In this document: in pieces, positions 15,827-25,829 of the stretch
How the letters are laid out: every line of letters starts with the position of its first letter
Position numbering within the stretch: the stretch's first letter is position 1
Assembly (NCBI RefSeq): GCF_019793435.1
Contig: NZ_JAILYH010000025.1
Coordinates: 1 to 64,000, forward strand
Direction: 5' to 3'
DNA from: Rhizobium redzepovicii
GTDB lineage: Bacteria > Pseudomonadota > Alphaproteobacteria > Rhizobiales > Rhizobiaceae
Length of the DNA stretch: 64,000 bases
Notes under the pieces: generated by a model
Databases searched by the model: none
The model's input: only the letters and a program-made list of their open reading frames with translations
What the model was told of the DNA's origin: nothing
Program-made: the position numbers and the translations under genes

Positions 15827-17719
15827 ATGACGACAATAGAAGAGCGGCAGCCTGAGCAACATGCGTTCGAAGCGGATGTCAGTCGGCTGCTCCACATGAT
15901 GGTGCACTCGGTTTACTCCGACAAAGATGTCTTCCTCCGGGAATTAATCTCGAATGCAGCGGATGCCTGCGAAAAGCTACGTTACGACTCAATTTCCCAG
16001 CCGGGACTCTCGACCGACGGTATACAGCCGGGAATTCTGGTGACCCTCAACGAAGAGGCGCAGACGCTTGTTGTCGAGGACAACGGCATTGGCATGACCC
16101 GGAACGAGATGATCGACGCGCTGGGCACGATCGCGCGCTCGGGGACGAAGGCATTCATGGAGCGGCTTGATGCTGCTAAGGCCGGCGAGAAGGCTGAACT
16201 GATCGGCCAATTCGGCGTCGGATTCTATTCCTCGTTCATGGTGGCAGACAAGGTCGATGTGATCTCGCGACGTGCGGGTCAGGAGGAAGCCTGGAAGTGG
16301 TCGTCGGACGGCAAGGGAAGCTACGACATCGTCGCGATCGATTCCGTCGAGGCGCCGACGAGGGGTACCCGCGTCGTTCTGCATCTCATGAAAGATGCGA
16401 AAAGATACACCGACAAATGGACCGTCGAAAAGATCATTCGCGATCAGTCCGGGCACGTACCTGTTCCCATTCGTCTCGTCGACAAGGAAGCGGCCGAGCC
16501 GGCGCAGATCTCCGATGGAGCCGCGCTCTGGACCAAACAGAAGAGCGAAATTTCCAAACAGGATTACGACGACTTCTATCGTGGTATTTCGGGTCAATAT
16601 GATGAGCCGCTGACCAACGTGCATTTTCGCGCCGAAGGCCGGCACGAATATACCACGGTGGCCTTCATACCTGGTTCCCAGCCCTTCGACCTGTTTGATC
16701 CGGATCGCAAGGGTCGGATGAAGCTCTACGTGAAGCGCGTCTTCATTACCGATGACGCTGAGTTGCTGCCGCGTTACCTGCGGTTCGTGCGCGGTATCGT
16801 CGATACGTCCGATCTGCCGCTTAACATTTCCCGTGAGATGATCCAGGAGAGCCCGGTCCTCACCGCGATCCGCAAGGGCATAACCAGTCGGATCCTAACC
16901 GCACTGGAGAAAATGGCCGACAGTGAACCCGAGACGTTCGGGAAATTCTGGGACCTCTTCGGGGCAATCGTCAAGGAAGGGATCTACGAAGACTTCGAGC
17001 GCCGCCCACAATTGCTCAAGCTGGCGCGTTTCCACACAACTGCTGTCGAAGGCGCGACACGGAGCCTTGCGGATTACGTGGCCGCCATGAAGGAGGGGCA
17101 GTCGTCGATCTATTACATCAGTGGCTCGAACCTGGAGCAGTTGAATGCTTCACCACAGCTCGAGGGCTTCCGGGCCAAGGGTATCGAAGTGATGCTTTTG
17201 ACCGATTCCGTAGACAGCTTCTGGCCTACCAATGTCCCTGATTTCGAGGGCAAGTCATTCAAATCGGTCACCCAGGGCCTTGCCGATTTGAATGAACTCG
17301 CCGGCGAGGCGGGCAGCGACGAGGAAAAACAGGAAGCCTCTTCCGAGGTTGTCGCTTTCATCGATTTCGCACGCGGTGCTCTCGGTCAGGAGGTCGCCGA
17401 TGTGCGTGTCTCCGGTCGATTGACGGAAAGTGCGGTCTGCCTGGTTGCTTCCGAGCACGGCCCTGATCGACAACTTGAGAAAATCCTCCAGGGGGCAGGG
17501 CGGCTGCAGACGGCTTCGAAGCCCATATTAGAAATCAACGCGCAGAGTCAGCTCGTTATGAACATCGCATCGATCGACGATCACACCTTTCGCGAGGATG
17601 CCGCGTGGCTCCTCCTCGATGAGGCCCGCATTCTTGATGGCGACAAGCCGGTAAACCCACGGGCATTTGCGGAGCGGCAGGCAAGACTGTTTGTCTTGGC
17701 GATGGGACAAGGCAAATAA
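15827..17719 (+). CDS. htpG: Chaperone protein HtpG (Hsp90)
   Basis: The 630-aa full-length bacterial Hsp90 has the GHKL ATP-binding domain at residues 1-230 (ELISNAADACEKLRYDS, VEDNGIGMTRNEM, GQFGVGFYSSFMV), the middle domain with the catalytic Arg region (LPLNISREMIQES) and a C-terminal dimerisation domain. It refolds and holds client proteins in the cytoplasm. The ATG at 15827 has GGGGAT upstream. An RpoH-like promoter, and possibly read-through from the ROSE-controlled transcript, would both give heat induction. Confidence 0.96.
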   Translation: MTTIEERQPEQHAFEADVSRLLHMMVHSVYSDKDVFLRELISNAADACEKLRYDSISQPGLSTDGIQPGILVTLNEEAQTLVVEDNGIGMTRNEMIDALGTIARSGTKAFMERLDAAKAGEKAELIGQFGVGFYSSFMVADKVDVISRRAGQEEAWKWSSDGKGSYDIVAIDSVEAPTRGTRVVLHLMKDAKRYTDKWTVEKIIRDQSGHVPVPIRLVDKEAAEPAQISDGAALWTKQKSEISKQDYDDFYRGISGQYDEPLTNVHFRAEGRHEYTTVAFIPGSQPFDLFDPDRKGRMKLYVKRVFITDDAELLPRYLRFVRGIVDTSDLPLNISREMIQESPVLTAIRKGITSRILTALEKMADSEPETFGKFWDLFGAIVKEGIYEDFERRPQLLKLARFHTTAVEGATRSLADYVAAMKEGQSSIYYISGSNLEQLNASPQLEGFRAKGIEVMLLTDSVDSFWPTNVPDFEGKSFKSVTQGLADLNELAGEAGSDEEKQEASSEVVAFIDFARGALGQEVADVRVSGRLTESAVCLVASEHGPDRQLEKILQGAGRLQTASKPILEINAQSQLVMNIASIDDHTFREDAAWLLLDEARILDGDKPVNPRAFAERQARLFVLAMGQGK

Positions 17720-17976
17720 ATGTTCACTATGATCTTGTCCCATTTGGGCCGAGATCCCTTATCCGTCAAAAGACCGCCTGCCCCGTTTCCTGGCCGCTTT
17801 GACTAAGCGGTCGAAAATTGAGGGAAGCGCTTTTCAACAAATTAAGGGCAGGCGCACGTTTGGCCGGCCAGGTACATTCGAATTCCTGATGACTTATCCA
17901 ACGCGAGCGGCGCAACCGCCATTCATCCGCTAATATGCGGCTCAGGGCAGGCGCGCCTGCACCAGCCTGGAGGTCT

Positions 17977-18087
17977 TTACCGAATGGATTCCGGCCACTT
18001 GCTGTTTGGCACCGGCGCGGTGCCGATCGCCGAAATGGAAACGACGAGCGCCGTCATGCCCGAGAAAAGCACAAGTGCATGGGTCAT
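17977..18087 (-). CDS. Short hydrophobic ORF, 36 aa
   Basis: The frame begins MTHALVLFSGMTALVVSIS, a membrane or signal-like segment, with AAGGA about ten bases before the ATG. It lies between htpG and the left end of the IS remnant. No family is recognised; the remaining sequence from 17720 to 17976 shows nothing. Confidence 0.3.
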   Translation of the reverse strand: MTHALVLFSGMTALVVSISAIGTAPVPNSKWPESIR

Positions 18088-18138
18088 AGCTTTCGATCCT
18101 TTTTGGCTGCAGCGGCAAGCGTGCAGGTTTGCCGAGTG

Positions 18139-18263
18139 ACGTGGCTGAGAAGATGAAGGCTCTGGAACGGGAGAACCGGGAACTTCGTCAGGCGAATGAG
18201 ATTCTACGCAAAGCCTCGGCGTATTTTACCCAGGCGGAGCTCGACCGCCCACTGAAGCGATGA
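18139..18263 (+). pseudogene. IS3-family orfA, 3' fragment
   Basis: Only the C-terminal leucine-zipper part of OrfA survives (MKALERENRELRQANEILR, KASAYFTQAELDRPLKR). Its stop overlaps the orfB start, as is usual in IS3 elements that make the transposase by frameshifting. Confidence 0.85.
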
Positions 18264-19164
18264 TTTCGTTCATCGACGAACACCGCTCGGTGCTCGGGGT
18301 CGAGCCGATCTGCAGGCTGCTGCCGATTGCCCCGTCCACCTATTATGAAGTCGTCGCCAAGCGCACGGACGTGGGTCGCCTATCGGCCGCGAACGGAATG
18401 ATATTGCCATGAAAGTCGAGATACGCCGGGTGTTCAACGAGAACTTTCAGGTCTATGGCGTGCGGAAAGTGTGGCGACAGTTGCAGCCAGAAGGCTTCGA
18501 CGTCGCACGCTGCACCGTCGCAAGGCTCGTGAGAATGATGGGTCTTCAAGGCATCATTCGTGGCAAGCCGATCAAAACCACTGTATCGGACAAGTCTGCC
18601 CCGTGTCCGCTCGACCGCGTCAATCGCCACTTCAAGGCTCCCGCGCCGAACATGCTGTGGTTATCCGATTTCACCTATGTCGCGACCTGGCAGGGCTTCG
18701 TTTACGTTGCCTTCGTGATCGACGCCTTCGCCCGTCGCATTGTTGGCTGGCGGGCAAGCCGGACTGCCCATGCAGGCTTTGTGCTCGATGCCCTCGACCA
18801 AGCGCTTCATGATCGGCGGCCCGTCAAACGCGGCGGGCTGGTTCATCATTCCGATCGCGGCTCCCAATACGTATCCATTCGCTATTCCGAGCGACTGGCC
18901 GAGGCAGGCATCGAGCCATCGGTCGGCAGCGTTGGCGATTCCTTTGACAACGCCCTCGCCGAAACGATCAACGGCCTCTACAAGGCTGAGGTCATCCATC
19001 GGCGAGGACCATGGCGCAACTTCGAAGCCGTGGAGTTCGCCACGCTCGAATGGGTCGACTGGTTCAACCACCGCCGCCTTCTGGAGCCCATCGGAAACAT
19101 GCCGCCCGCCGAGGCTGAAGACCGATACTACGCCATGCTGGACGCACCAGCCATGGCCGCATAA
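18260..19164 (+). pseudogene. IS3-family transposase orfB, one frameshift
   Basis: OrfB runs from the ATG at 18260, breaks near 18389 where one C appears lost (GCC-GCGAACGG for GCC-CGC-GAA-CGG), and continues in the next frame to 19164. The DDE catalytic residues are intact: WLSDFTYV, HHSDRGSQY and ALAETINGLYKAE. A single-base deletion is the only lesion in this frame. Confidence 0.88.
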
Positions 19165-19203
19165 CTTAAACCAAACGGTCTCCGGCTAAGCCGGTGCGGC
19201 TCA

Positions 19204-19507
19204 GAGTGATGCGATTTCCGTCAGGGTCCGTGAACTGGGCAATTCTTCCGTAGCCCCCTCTAAGTCATCCGTGAGTTCCACGCCAATGTCTTCGAGGGAT
19301 TTCTGGGCTTCATCCATTCAGTCTGCCGGAACCCGCATTCTCCTTGTCGTGGAAGATTTGAATGTTCGCACCAGCGACGTTGCGCCACTGGATCAGCCCA
19401 TCCATTGGACGATCATCGGGCTCCCGAGCGAAAATTTGGGTGTAGAACGTCTCGGCTCTATCCATGCTTGCCGCCGCGAGTGCGGCGTAAATTCCTTGGA
19501 TTTCCAT
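19204..19507 (-). pseudogene. VOC-family (glyoxalase-fold) protein, frameshifted
   Basis: The N-terminal part (MEIQGIYAALAAASMDRAE, FYTQIFAREPDDRPMDG) runs from an ATG at 19507 with GGAGG upstream. It then shifts frame near 19312, and the C-terminal beta-strand RIAQFTDPDGNRITLS is in a third frame. The gene ends exactly where the IS3 remnant begins, so the insertion may also have removed its last residues. VOC proteins bind metals or small electrophiles; no specific role can be given. Confidence 0.75.
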
Positions 19508-19635
19508 TCATATTTCCTCCCTTCCAAATTGCCTCCACCTTTAAATGAAAAACGGTCGGTCCCGTTCCAAATCGCGCGCGATGGCGACGGCCGGAACGTA
19601 GCCTTGTTGAAGCGTCGAGTACCATCAGGCGTTTG

Positions 19636-21480
19636 TTACCTGCGAGCCATCGCTCTCGCGACGCTACGGGGTGCTGCGGTTGGGTTGGGGGCAACTTCGT
19701 TGAGTCTGAACCGAGCTACCAGCTCGCGAAGCTTCTGGGCCTCCTTGGCCAATGAACAGGATGCTGCGGTCGACTGTTCCACCATGGCTGCATTCTGCTG
19801 CGTCGTCTGGTCCATCTGGTTGACGGCGATATTGACCTCGCTCAAGCCGACTGACTGCTCTCTGGCTGACGTCGCGATCGAATCCATATGCTGGTTGATT
19901 TGGGTGATGAAGCCGCCGATCGTCTTCAGCGATGCACCGGTTTCGCGCACGAGTTTGACGCCGCTTTCCACTTCTTTCGAGGAATTATGGATGAGACCTT
20001 TGATCTCCTTGGCCGCCGTGGCTGAGCGTTGTGCGAGCTCGCGAACCTCCTGAGCGACGACTGCAAATCCCTTGCCGGCGTCGCCCGCTCGGGCTGCTTC
20101 GACGCCTGCGTTCAATGCGAGCAGATTGGTCTGAAACGCAATTTCATCGATCACACCGATGATATTGGAGATCTGCTGCGACGAGGCTTCGATGCGCTCC
20201 ATCGCCTCTTCGGCATGAGAAACGACGTCTGCCGATTTCACGGCACTGCGATTGGCCTCCGTGGCCACTATTCGGGCTTCTTCGGTCCTGGTGCTGGAGT
20301 TCGACACATTTGCTGTGATCTCTTCCAAGGCTGCGGCCGTCTCTTCGAGCGACGCTGCCTGCTGCTCTGTGCGCTTCGAGAGATCGCTGGCGCCGGAGGA
20401 GATTTCCCGCGTGCCATTGTCCATTGTGGTGATGCTTTCGGAAATCGCCCCGAGTGCTGCGCCAAGTTGAGTGACCGATTGGTTGAAGTCGTGCCGCAAT
20501 ACCTCAAAGTCGGGCGCGAAGGCGTCATTGAGCTGAAAGGCCAGATCGCCTGCGGCCAGCCGTTTCAAACCGGCGGCTAGGCCCGACGTGGCAACGCGTA
20601 AGCGCTCGGTCGCATCGGCTTCTGCCTTCCGCTGGGCAGCGACGCGATCGGCCTCTGCCTGTCGCCGGTTTTCCTCGGCTTCGATTTCCATTCGTTTGTT
20701 TGCCATCGCGGCTTGGCGGAAAACCTCTACGGCCCCCGCCATCGAACCGATCTCGTCGGCTCGGCCGGCAAATGGAATCTCAGAACCAGTGTCTCCTTCG
20801 GCCAGCCGCCGCATCGAACCGGTGATTAGGGTGATGGGTCTTGCAATGCCCGTCAGCGCGAATGCCACAGCGCCGAAGACAAGCAATCCGGCGAGAACGG
20901 CAGCCGTTAAAAGGTAGAACATTACCGAATTATAGGTCGCCTTGCTGAGCTCCGCCGCCTTCTTGCTGCCCTCCACGTTCAATTCAACGAGGGCTGTTGT
21001 GAGCTCTTTCAGCTCGTCCGAGAAAGAGCGCATCTTTCCACCGAGGTGTTTCCCAGCCTCCTGCGTTTTGTTCGCCCGGGAAAGAGCAAGCAGTTCGGAG
21101 CTGCTGCCGATGTAGCCCTCGACGGTTGCCTTGATCCCGTGGACCAGCTCACGTTCGCGTTCCGATGATGCCAGCGAGGAATAGACATCTATCGCATTGC
21201 GAAGCGTGTCCTCCGCCTTCGCAATAGCCTCTTCGCGCATTTTCTTTTCAGCGTCGGACTGCGCGATAATGTGATCGCGGTAGGCGACACGCAAATTCGC
21301 CATGCTGAGGTTGATAAACCGCGAAGCCTGAACGCTCGGCAGCCAGCGGGTGGCAATTTCCTCGGTCGAGCCGTTTGTTTTGCTGAGGCCATCGATGGCG
21401 AGATATGCCACAAGACCGAAGAAAAGTGCTATTCCGCTGAAGATCAACAGCAGGCTCGATTTTATGCTCCGACGGCGCAT
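19636..21480 (-). CDS. Methyl-accepting chemotaxis protein
   Basis: The 614-aa chemoreceptor has an N-terminal membrane helix (SSLLLIFSGIALFFGLVAYL), a four-helix-bundle periplasmic sensor (about 40-200), a second membrane helix (FYLLTAAVLAGLLVFGAVAF), a HAMP domain with a second HAMP-like stretch, and a signalling domain with the hairpin tip IDEIAFQTNLLALNAGVEAARAG split across its two arms. No CheR-binding pentapeptide ends the protein. The start at 21480 is chosen because the upstream 36 residues are not membrane-like. It likely joins chemosensory arrays whose Che proteins lie elsewhere. Confidence 0.93.
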   Translation of the reverse strand: MRRRSIKSSLLLIFSGIALFFGLVAYLAIDGLSKTNGSTEEIATRWLPSVQASRFINLSMANLRVAYRDHIIAQSDAEKKMREEAIAKAEDTLRNAIDVYSSLASSERERELVHGIKATVEGYIGSSSELLALSRANKTQEAGKHLGGKMRSFSDELKELTTALVELNVEGSKKAAELSKATYNSVMFYLLTAAVLAGLLVFGAVAFALTGIARPITLITGSMRRLAEGDTGSEIPFAGRADEIGSMAGAVEVFRQAAMANKRMEIEAEENRRQAEADRVAAQRKAEADATERLRVATSGLAAGLKRLAAGDLAFQLNDAFAPDFEVLRHDFNQSVTQLGAALGAISESITTMDNGTREISSGASDLSKRTEQQAASLEETAAALEEITANVSNSSTRTEEARIVATEANRSAVKSADVVSHAEEAMERIEASSQQISNIIGVIDEIAFQTNLLALNAGVEAARAGDAGKGFAVVAQEVRELAQRSATAAKEIKGLIHNSSKEVESGVKLVRETGASLKTIGGFITQINQHMDSIATSAREQSVGLSEVNIAVNQMDQTTQQNAAMVEQSTAASCSLAKEAQKLRELVARFRLNEVAPNPTAAPRSVARAMARR

Positions 21481-21599
21481 TGAAGGACCCCTTGAACCCG
21501 ACACTCTGATGGATCGGCTATCTAGGTCTAGCAAAGACAACTTAATGCTTTGCTGATATATAATAGCTGTTTTCCGAGCCCGGGGCACAGCATCCCACC

Positions 21600-22247
21600 C
21601 ACTGCCGAGACCTATTGGACCCGCTGACCGAGGACTTGGCAGATCCGCAGTGTCTTGGCACGCGTAAGGCGGGATCTGGACCTGTGCCTGCCTGATTCAT
21701 GTCGCGGGATGATTCCGGCACAGTGCTTGGACGGCTTGCCGAGGCGACTCGGACCGTTGGCCGACTGCACGTCGCGGTTGGAGAAGGCGACGGCGAGGAT
21801 GTGTCAACAAACGGCAGTGCTGCAGCGCCGCGGCACGAGTACGAGGCATTCTGGCGGCACTGATGTCGTTTGATCGAGCTTACAGAAATCAGGTGCTGGC
21901 CCTGCACCAGAAGTTCCGGCTTCCAAGATCGCTGCAAACGATGTCGAGGCGCTTAATGTTGTCGCTGCGGCAGGTGGGAGGCATAAATGGAGCGATCACT
22001 CGATGGTCGCCGTGACAAATAATGGCCACCAGGATCAATCAGAATCACCAAGGCGCCATTGCTGCGGTATAAACTCGGAAAGAGGGTCAATCGCTCGGGT
22101 CCGTCTGTACACGCTCGCGAAAAACACATGGAGCATTCGCCAGAAAGCGGTGTGGCTTTCGGTGCCACTGCGCCTGGGATTTTTCGCCGCCCCGGTCCCA
22201 ATATCCATTCCGTAGTCGGCACGTCCGACGATCCAGTGATTGTCCTC
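21600..22247. other. Region without a convincing gene
   Basis: A plus-strand frame at 21699-21863 (starts MSRDDSGTVLGRLAEATRT) and a minus-strand frame at 21953-22222 are open but match no family and lack clear start signals. No repeats or promoters are seen. Confidence 0.35.
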
Positions 22248-22487
22248 CTACCGTTCTATATCGGTCGAGTAGATGACGCCGGCTTCCTTCAAAGCCAACA
22301 AGAACAACACCCGGGCGCTTTCGTCTGAAACACGTCCGTCATCGACGGCTTCACAGGCTTCAAGAGCCGCGATGTAAGCCTTTCCGTCAGAGACGGGCCA
22401 ACGAGCCGATAGGAGATCGAACGCCTGTTTTGCCGATCTCACGGTGATCGACTTTCGCGGACGTAGAATAACGACACTCTGCCACAA
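22248..22487 (-). CDS. DUF982 protein, intact copy
   Basis: The 79-aa protein matches the DUF982 pattern: VVILRPRKSITVRSAKQAF, LLSARWPVSDGKAYIAALE and ARVLFLLALKEAGVIY. This small alpha/beta family is abundant in rhizobia and its function is unknown. The start is TTG at 22487 with AAGGAG eight bases upstream. Three other DUF982 genes in the window are broken, so this is the only complete copy here. Confidence 0.8.
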   Translation of the reverse strand: MWQSVVILRPRKSITVRSAKQAFDLLSARWPVSDGKAYIAALEACEAVDDGRVSDESARVLFLLALKEAGVIYSTDIER

Positions 22488-22551
22488 GACACACGCTCCT
22501 TCGCCAGCGGCCAACGCCACGCAGAGCGTCCGCTTCGCCCCCAACTTGCGT

Positions 22552-22791
22552 CTACGACGAAGGTTCCTCACGCTTGCTTCCAGCCATCCTGAGGTCCAGT
22601 GCCTGTCGCAACCGGCCCGCAGACAGGTCTGTGTCTGCACTTAAAAGATCAACGGCGGCAGCGTATGCGGCTTGCGCGCAATCCCCGCCTGCGTCGATGG
22701 AGTTCGCGCCACACCAATCGGCTATTACCTTCGCGAGCATCTCTATGTGCCTTTCGGAGAGTTCCGGAAGATTTAAGAGGTTTAGAGACAT
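22552..22791 (-). CDS. Hypothetical protein, 79 aa
   Basis: A helical small protein (LSERHIEMLAKVIADWCGA, AQAAYAAAVDLLSADTD) of a type often found near DUF982 genes in rhizobia. It precedes the DUF982 gene on the same strand by 64 bases and may form an operon with it. The ATG has only a weak G-rich stretch upstream. Confidence 0.55.
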   Translation of the reverse strand: MSLNLLNLPELSERHIEMLAKVIADWCGANSIDAGGDCAQAAYAAAVDLLSADTDLSAGRLRQALDLRMAGSKREEPSS

Positions 22792-22919
22792 TGTTGTCGA
22801 CCCCGCCTAAGGCAAGAGGACGTCTGATCTTCCAATCGGCTTCGCCCTATAAAGATTGCCGACTGAAATATTTACGCTTGATATGACGCGATGGTATGAC
22901 GGTCGCAAGAAGCCGAGTT

Positions 22920-23103
22920 CTACGGAGTGGCAGACATTGTCAAGGCAAAGGTGTGCCCTTGTTCGCAGGTCGGCTATAACCGCGAGCAATTGCCAGAGCC
23001 ATTCGGCATCGTGGTCACCGGATATCGCCATCTTGATATTGAGGACGCAATCTGCGACCTGCCGGTAAAGGTGGTGTACAACGCCGATTTTCGTCCGGCA
23101 TAG
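22920..23103 (+). pseudogene. Unidentified coding remnant
   Basis: An open frame without a start reads FYGVADIVKAKVCPCSQVGY and then VTGYRHLDIEDAICDLPVKV before a stop at 23101. The composition and even codon pattern look like real protein, probably the C-terminal end of a lost gene. I do not recognise the family. Confidence 0.35.
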
Positions 23104-23345
23104 CCCGGTCGCTCGCCCATGGTGTTGTGGCGGCTGAGGCCGATCAGCCTTACGGCATCATGATCATGCTCGCCGACATGCCGGCGATGCCTTCGGCAAT
23201 AGCGACGATCCACATCGCGCTGAAATACGGTCACCGAATTCGCGCTCATCGCCCGCCCCTCGAAACGTCCTCGACTGCCCCCGAGCAACGCACGATTATT
23301 TTACGAGAAAGGTTGAGTGTGGTCGAGTCACCTATTGTGGTTGCG

Positions 23346-23490
23346 ACTTGCGGCCGCAATGTTGCTGACGTATCAGCTCATGACGGCGATCCAGGAAATC
23401 AGCGCGCGCGTCGGACGGACCTCAGGTCACGGCATAGCGGGCAATCTGTGCCGTCACTATCCGAACTGGCTTCTGCAATCCATCGTAGGT
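23346..23490 (+). pseudogene. Nramp-family metal transporter fragment
   Basis: The translated stretch MLLTYQLMTAIQEISARVG followed by RTSGHGIAGNLCRHYPNW matches the second and third helix region of Nramp Mn/Fe transporters. Nothing recognisable precedes or follows it in frame, so fewer than 50 residues of the roughly 430-residue family remain. Confidence 0.7.
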
Positions 23491-23781
23491 AGTACCCTCG
23501 ACTCTTCGGAACATTGCCTCCGTGAGGCATGCCGCGCCGGATGGGAGCCAAATGCCGCGCATTGCCACGGACCACTGGACGTGATCGCCGATCCATACTG
23601 CCCCTGCCGGGTGCACTCAGCAGTGTGCACCTTGTTCATAGGGCGATTGATCGGCGGTCGATGGCTCTGCACTTCCACCGCCGGTAATACGTCAAAAGGA
23701 GGACTCGATCGTCCTTTGAGCAATCTGGCAAAAGCCTATCGTCAGAAATAAGCTGTACGGGTTCGGGTTTGGAGCAGTCTC

Positions 23782-24735
23782 ATGGAGCTGGTCGAATACT
23801 GCCTGCACAAGCTTGGAAGCTTTTTTTACGGCACGTACTATCTGAATGGACGGGCAATGGCCCTCAGTTTCGCCATTTCCATTGGCCTAGTTCTGACGGT
23901 TTTCGCGGTGGAACTCACCTATGTGGGGTTCGGCAATTCCGGGTTCCGTCGGGTTTTCTTCGAACGCAGCAAATCCACAATCACCGACATTGTCTATTTC
24001 GTCCTTCAGACGACGGGAATGATTACGCTATTCGCGGCGCTCGCATCATTTGGTCTGTCTTACGCCATCACCCGCGCGGCTCAGGATGCCCCCCACCTGG
24101 ACCTTGGCCGGAGGCTGCCAGGCTGGGCACATGTTCTCTTGTTCCTAGTGCTGTCAGACTTCTTAAGCTACTGGCAGCATCGGCTGATGCACCGGCTGCC
24201 CGTACTATGGCGGCTGCACGAATTTCACCACGCAGCCGAAGAGTTCAACGCGCTGACTTCGTCGCGGGAGCATCCGCTGGAGAAGGCCATAAACATGGCC
24301 ACCATGGTCGTTCCGGCGCTGCTTATCGGCATGCCAACGGCTGAATTCGCCTTCGTAACCATCACCTTTGGCGCCATTGGTCTGGTTAAGCACAGTGCCA
24401 TTCCCTGGCATGGCTGGTTTGGCAAATACGTGATCCAGTCACCACGCGACCACTTCATCCATCACTCCCGAGTGCGGGAACACCACGACAAGAATTTCGC
24501 CAATTATTTCCCGATCTGGGATCATTTGTTCGGCACCTATTACGAGGGCGATGCAGACGGTGCAAAGCTCGGTCTGGACCGCGACTACTTCAACCAAACC
24601 GACCCCTTCCGCGAAAGTATCGCCACAGAAATCCGTTTCTTCCAACGCGCGGTGCAAGCTGCCAAGTCGATAAGTCCCATAAGTGGAAAACCTGCATCGC
24701 CGCGGGGGCTGTCGGGCTCGGAAGAGCGCCGGTAG
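23782..24735 (+). CDS. Fatty acid hydroxylase / sterol desaturase family protein
   Basis: The 317-aa membrane protein has four to five hydrophobic segments and the histidine clusters of the diiron superfamily: HRLMH near residue 139, HEFHH near 152, and HHSRVREHHDK near 228. These residues hold two irons for oxygen-dependent C-H hydroxylation or desaturation of lipids at the inner membrane; the substrate is unknown. The ATG has TTTGGAG upstream. It stands alone between decayed regions, yet its motifs are intact. Confidence 0.88.
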   Translation: MELVEYCLHKLGSFFYGTYYLNGRAMALSFAISIGLVLTVFAVELTYVGFGNSGFRRVFFERSKSTITDIVYFVLQTTGMITLFAALASFGLSYAITRAAQDAPHLDLGRRLPGWAHVLLFLVLSDFLSYWQHRLMHRLPVLWRLHEFHHAAEEFNALTSSREHPLEKAINMATMVVPALLIGMPTAEFAFVTITFGAIGLVKHSAIPWHGWFGKYVIQSPRDHFIHHSRVREHHDKNFANYFPIWDHLFGTYYEGDADGAKLGLDRDYFNQTDPFRESIATEIRFFQRAVQAAKSISPISGKPASPRGLSGSEERR

Positions 24736-25299
24736 CGCGAAGCTGGCATCGGTCTGTTGTGAAAAGCGGCAGCTTTCGGGAATCCACGAACTAGCTCCGA
24801 ATGACAAAATGGTCGGTTCCAGCCGCGCGGAACTCCGACCGCTGCGCGATCCATCAATCCCCGGTGGGCATGACGCGTGAAATCCCTATGTAGCTAATCT
24901 GCTCCGTTGCTACTCAGACCCCTTATCGTCTTAGCCGGAGTCAATAACACGTATTAGGCAATTGCTTTTTAAGACGTTACTGATGCGATGGTGGCATGAC
25001 AAAGCCGCCGAAACACACCGAAACCAAAACCGCTCCAGCAGGATACAGACAAGCCGGTACGTTCCCGGCCTCGCAAAGCGCGAGATCCTGCGCAGTCGAG
25101 TCTGCCCCTCGAGCGCCCCCCGCGATGGGACGGGACGAGGACAGCACATGCATCTTCAGAAACCAATCCAGGACACGATCATGAGAAATCGCGGTTGGTT
25201 CCGCTGGACGGCGAAACAGTCAAAAAGAAGAACTGTTCCAGAGCTCGGACCTCGTGCCGAGGACTACATCGGACCTTAGTCTTAGCCGTGAATGCCGCT
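24736..25299. other. Mostly non-coding region
   Basis: No family is recognised. A plus-strand frame ends at 25279 with a plausible short C-terminal block (MRNRGWFRWTAKQSKRR, start ATG at 25181), which may be a microprotein or remnant. Confidence 0.35.
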
Positions 25300-25302
25300 G
25301 GA

Positions 25303-25575
25303 CTACTGCATGGGGAAACGGCTCAGCATCCGGTCCTGGATGTTCTCCTGGCCGACGATCATCACCGCAAGCGAGATGACTTTCTCGCGGTCGGCGGCGT
25401 TTGTTATGTAGCCTTCAAGCAGGACCACGGGGCCGAGCATCCTGATCTCGATGGCGCTGCTGTCGCTATCGCGATCAGCGGAAACCGCCGCCTCGATCGT
25501 CGCGATGGTCGAGGACGAACTATGGCCTTGGGAGCAGCGCTCCTCATGGCTGGCGTTGTCCAAGCCGAATTTCAT
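25303..25575 (-). CDS. BON-domain protein, left copy
   Basis: The 90-aa protein starts MKFGLDNASHEERCSQGHS and contains one BON domain (STIATIEAAVSADRD, IEIRMLGPVVLLEGYI, AADREKVISLAVMIVG). BON domains occur in OsmY-like envelope stress proteins and bind lipid or other surfaces. No signal peptide is present. The aligned start in the right copy has a strong ribosome-binding site, whereas here it is GGTGG, weakened by one base; an upstream ATG at 25611 is possible. Confidence 0.8.
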   Translation of the reverse strand: MKFGLDNASHEERCSQGHSSSSTIATIEAAVSADRDSDSSAIEIRMLGPVVLLEGYITNAADREKVISLAVMIVGQENIQDRMLSRFPMQ

Positions 25576-25723
25576 GTCGTCCACCCGTTCCGACCCTCCA
25601 CGGAGCTTCATGTTCCCTCAAGCCTGATATGAGAAGCAGGTCTTGGGGGCGCAAGTCGGACCTAGGCCCGTCTTCCCCTCGGCGCTATCTGGCTTAAATT
25701 CTTGCTCATACTTCTAGAAAGGA

Positions 25724-25774
25724 CACCAGGGAGGTTTAGCGATGTTGCTGTATCCAGTCAGAACCTCCCTGGTG
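25724..25774. promoter_or_regulatory. Palindromic element between divergent BON and DUF982 genes (left)
   Basis: CACCAGGGAGGTT and AACCTCCCTGGTG form perfect 13-bp inverted arms 25 bases apart. The same element with almost the same spacer occurs in the right copy. Its place between divergent genes suits an operator or cruciform regulator. Confidence 0.6.
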
Positions 25775-25829
25775 AAGCGTCGCTGATCCATGTCCGGCGT
25801 CGCTTCTTACGAATGAGGAGCGGCTATTC

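Larger units (their letters stand above)
18137..19203 (+). mobile_element. IS3-family insertion sequence remnant
   Basis: The left end and most of orfA are lost; the rest of orfA, orfB and the right end remain. The right end is judged at about 19203, where IS3-type terminal sequence (AAACGGTCTCCGG...GTGCGGCTCA) meets the 3' part of a broken VOC gene. No left terminal repeat or target duplication is visible, so the element cannot move on its own. Confidence 0.8.
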
